From Lentimicrobium sp. (GTDB taxonomy: Bacteria; Bacteroidota; Bacteroidia; Bacteroidales; Lentimicrobiaceae), in contig JAAXUD010000093.1 of NCBI GenBank assembly GCA_013336205.1, positions 1 through 8,335 on the forward strand: 8,335 nt of DNA, read 5' to 3'. Below are positions 6,678 to 8,335 of this stretch, in pieces. Position numbers and translations under genes: made by a program. The stretch's first letter is position 1; every line of letters begins with the position of its first letter. The notes beneath the pieces are model-generated. The model saw only the letters and a program-made list of their open reading frames with translations, searched no databases and was not told where the DNA came from.

Positions 6678-7616
6678 ATGATTTTACTGGTCCTGAAAAT
6701 AGCACGGATTCATCTGTACCGTTTCCTCCGGATGCTTAACCAGCTTGGTATTTTCAGGGTAATTTTCCTTTCTGTTCTGGTTTTTTATGCACTAAAAGCA
6801 AGCCTTAAGCCCGGAATGCTTCAATGGCTGTCATTTGCGCTTGTATCATTCATAGCCCAGATCCACTTTAACCGCAAAGACCATGTGTTGCTCAGTAATC
6901 TTAACCTGAACAATTCAGTCTATTTTTTCTTACTCTATTCTTTGCTGCTTAGCCCGTTTATCCTGCTGTTCCTGATATGGCCTGATTACATCGCTTTAGC
7001 TATCCTGATCTCAGGCGTGATACTGATCTCTTTAATTTTAAAACCACTTCATAGTCATAGCAAGATCAGAATGCCATCTTTCCGCTTTATCCCGGCAGAT
7101 TCATGGGAATGGAGGGTTGGTTTACGCCGGTATTTCCCGGGCTTACTGCTTATTTATGCGTTATCAGCCATTTTCTATCAGTTCGACTATATTTTTGCAG
7201 CCTCCGTATTGCTTATAGCAATTACAGTTAATTCTTTTCAGCTTTATCATGAGCCACTTACAATGATTGAGGCATTAAAAACCAGCCCTGTTTCCTTTTT
7301 CAGGCGCAGGATTTTTCTTCAGTGTTCATTCTTCGCGCTGCTGGCTTTACCATTGGTTGTCATTTCCATTATACTTTACCCTGACGGTATACGACCGGTT
7401 ATGCTTGTTTTTATCAATACAATGATAGTACAGGTATTTGCCGTTTCACTAAAGTATTCCGGTTATACACCAGGACATCACAGCCCTTATCATATGGCAA
7501 TCATCCTGTTAATGAACTTCTCATTCATTATCCCGGCTATGCTGCCTATTCCGGTGATTATGACGCTCATTTTTGGCCGGAAAGCAATTACTCAACTTAA
7601 ACTTGTAACTGGATGA
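6678..7616 (+). CDS. Polytopic membrane protein, probable ABC transporter permease subunit
   Basis: A 312-residue, strongly hydrophobic protein with about eight or nine predicted spans, near residues 25-40, 48-62, 81-100, 104-121, 153-169, 171-187, 213-233, 240-258 and 272-298. The N-terminus (KIARIHLYRFLR) is basic and amphipathic, as in exporter permeases. Basic clusters at about 124-132 and 206-211 (FFRRR) mark cytoplasmic loops. I do not recognise the family by sequence. The permease call rests on the topology and on the 4-base ATGA overlap with the following ABC ATPase gene, which implies coupled translation and equal production. No substrate-binding protein is seen, which favours export over import. 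The ATG at 6678 has no Shine-Dalgarno but follows the candidate promoter at a sensible distance. Alternative: a membrane protein merely co-transcribed with the ATPase. Confidence 0.75.
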   Translation: MILLVLKIARIHLYRFLRMLNQLGIFRVIFLSVLVFYALKASLKPGMLQWLSFALVSFIAQIHFNRKDHVLLSNLNLNNSVYFFLLYSLLLSPFILLFLIWPDYIALAILISGVILISLILKPLHSHSKIRMPSFRFIPADSWEWRVGLRRYFPGLLLIYALSAIFYQFDYIFAASVLLIAITVNSFQLYHEPLTMIEALKTSPVSFFRRRIFLQCSFFALLALPLVVISIILYPDGIRPVMLVFINTMIVQVFAVSLKYSGYTPGHHSPYHMAIILLMNFSFIIPAMLPIPVIMTLIFGRKAITQLKLVTG

Positions 7617-8293
7617 TAAAAATTGAAAAACTGGAATTCAGCTACGGTAATTCGCCTGTGATCAATGAGCTTAACTGGGAACTGGAACAAGGAGAGATTC
7701 ACGGCCTGATTGGCTTGAACGGAGCCGGAAAAACCACCCTTTTTAATCTTATGGCAGGCTGGCTTAAGCCTGCAGCCGGTGACTTATTATTTAATGAACT
7801 TCCATTACACCGGCTTCAAAGCGCTTTTATGGAGACCAATCCACGTTTCTACCCAATGATAACCGGACAGGAGTATCTTGATATATTCAAGCTTAAGAAT
7901 CCTGGATTTGACAGCGGGGTGTGGAACAAAATATTTAAACTTCCGTTGAAAGAAGTGGTTGACAATTACTCAACCGGAATGCAAAAAAGGCTGAGTCTTA
8001 TGGGAATACTTGCCCTGAACAGAGAGATTCTAATCCTCGATGAGCCATTTAACGGACTCGATTTCGAAGCAGTCCGTCTTGTATCTCATATAGTTCCTTC
8101 GCTGTCAGCCAAAGGTAAAACTGTAATAATCAGTTCACACATTCCCGAATCGCTGACAAACATTTGCAACACCATAAGCCTGATCAGAAACGGGAAAATT
8201 GAATTTATTATCAGGAAGCCTCAATTCAGTGAACTTCAGAACCTGATTGATTTTCATGGTGGTTTTGAGACTGAACACCTACCTTCATTGTGA
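7613..8293 (+). CDS. ABC transporter ATP-binding protein
   Basis: A 226-residue nucleotide-binding subunit with all core motifs: Walker A GLNGAGKTT (34-42), signature YSTGMQKR (119-126, S-T-G-M-Q in place of LSGGQ), Walker B ILILDEP (139-145) with catalytic E144, D-loop NGLD (147-150) and H-loop H176 (SSHI). The Q-loop position holds glutamate (MET74NP region), as is common in this drug/exporter-type group. The domain runs almost to the end, with no fused membrane part, so it must work with a separate permease, presumably the protein encoded directly upstream, whose stop overlaps this start by 4 bases (ATGA, 7613-7616). The atypical signature resembles that of other CcmA/NatA-like export ATPases. 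The substrate cannot be told from sequence. Its stop overlaps the GTG of the next reading frame by 4 bases. Confidence 0.95.
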   Translation: MIKIEKLEFSYGNSPVINELNWELEQGEIHGLIGLNGAGKTTLFNLMAGWLKPAAGDLLFNELPLHRLQSAFMETNPRFYPMITGQEYLDIFKLKNPGFDSGVWNKIFKLPLKEVVDNYSTGMQKRLSLMGILALNREILILDEPFNGLDFEAVRLVSHIVPSLSAKGKTVIISSHIPESLTNICNTISLIRNGKIEFIIRKPQFSELQNLIDFHGGFETEHLPSL

Positions 8294-8335
8294 ACAGTAT
8301 TTTTGATTTTATTTTCCGTAAAGATCAAAGTTCTT
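8290..8335 (+). CDS. Start of a further gene, truncated by the right edge
   Basis: GTG at 8290 overlaps the TGA of the ABC ATPase gene by 4 bases (GTGA) and opens a frame that stays open to the window end, giving MNSIFDFIFRKDQSS. The same type of overlap joins the two preceding genes, so a third member of the transporter unit is plausible. Only 15 codons are visible, so no function can be given. The alternative is that translation of the next gene starts beyond 8335. Confidence 0.5.
   Translation, partial: MNSIFDFIFRKDQSS

Noticed and set aside
8298..8305. TATTTTTG, a perfect match to TAnnTTTG
   Set aside because: No TTG at the right distance upstream, and it lies inside the probable start of a coding frame; likely chance in T-rich sequence.

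Overview
The window reads as chromosomal DNA of a member of the Bacteroidota. The gene order, the moderately AT-rich composition, the near absence of Shine-Dalgarno sequences before the starts and the TAnnTTTG-type promoter elements all point that way. I cannot place it below phylum level. Every gene is on the + strand and packed tightly. I see no tRNA, rRNA, CRISPR array or mobile element, and no gene-free stretch longer than about 130 bases.

Bases 1-6548 hold the downstream part of a 'Bat' (Bacteroides aerotolerance) operon. The order is a BatD-like envelope protein cut by the left window edge, then batA, batB, batC, batD and batE. In this phylum a MoxR-type AAA+ ATPase gene and a DUF58 gene usually precede this set; they would lie left of base 1 and are not seen. 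BatA and BatB are membrane-anchored von Willebrand A (VWA) proteins with intact metal-binding (MIDAS) motifs. BatC and BatE carry TPR repeats behind signal peptides. BatD and the first gene are single-span proteins with beta-rich periplasmic regions and a related cytoplasmic helical tail. Signal peptides and the positive-inside rule place the VWA domains, the TPRs and the BatD beta domains together in the periplasm. This fits a multi-protein envelope complex, perhaps worked from the cytoplasm by MoxR. Its biochemical job remains unsettled in the field.

A 129-base gap (6549-6677) with a small palindrome and a plausible promoter separates this operon from a second unit. That unit encodes a polytopic membrane protein (6678-7616) and an ABC ATPase (7613-8293) overlapping by 4 bases. 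A third reading frame starts with GTG at 8290, again in a 4-base overlap, and runs off the right edge. This looks like an ABC exporter with unknown cargo.

I did not find a clearly new system. The most useful observations are the shared cytoplasmic domain of the first gene and BatD, a perfect promoter -7 element built on the batC stop codon that bears on the batD start, the glutamine tract in BatC, the truncated GTG-initiated gene at the right edge, and the unrecognised permease family.
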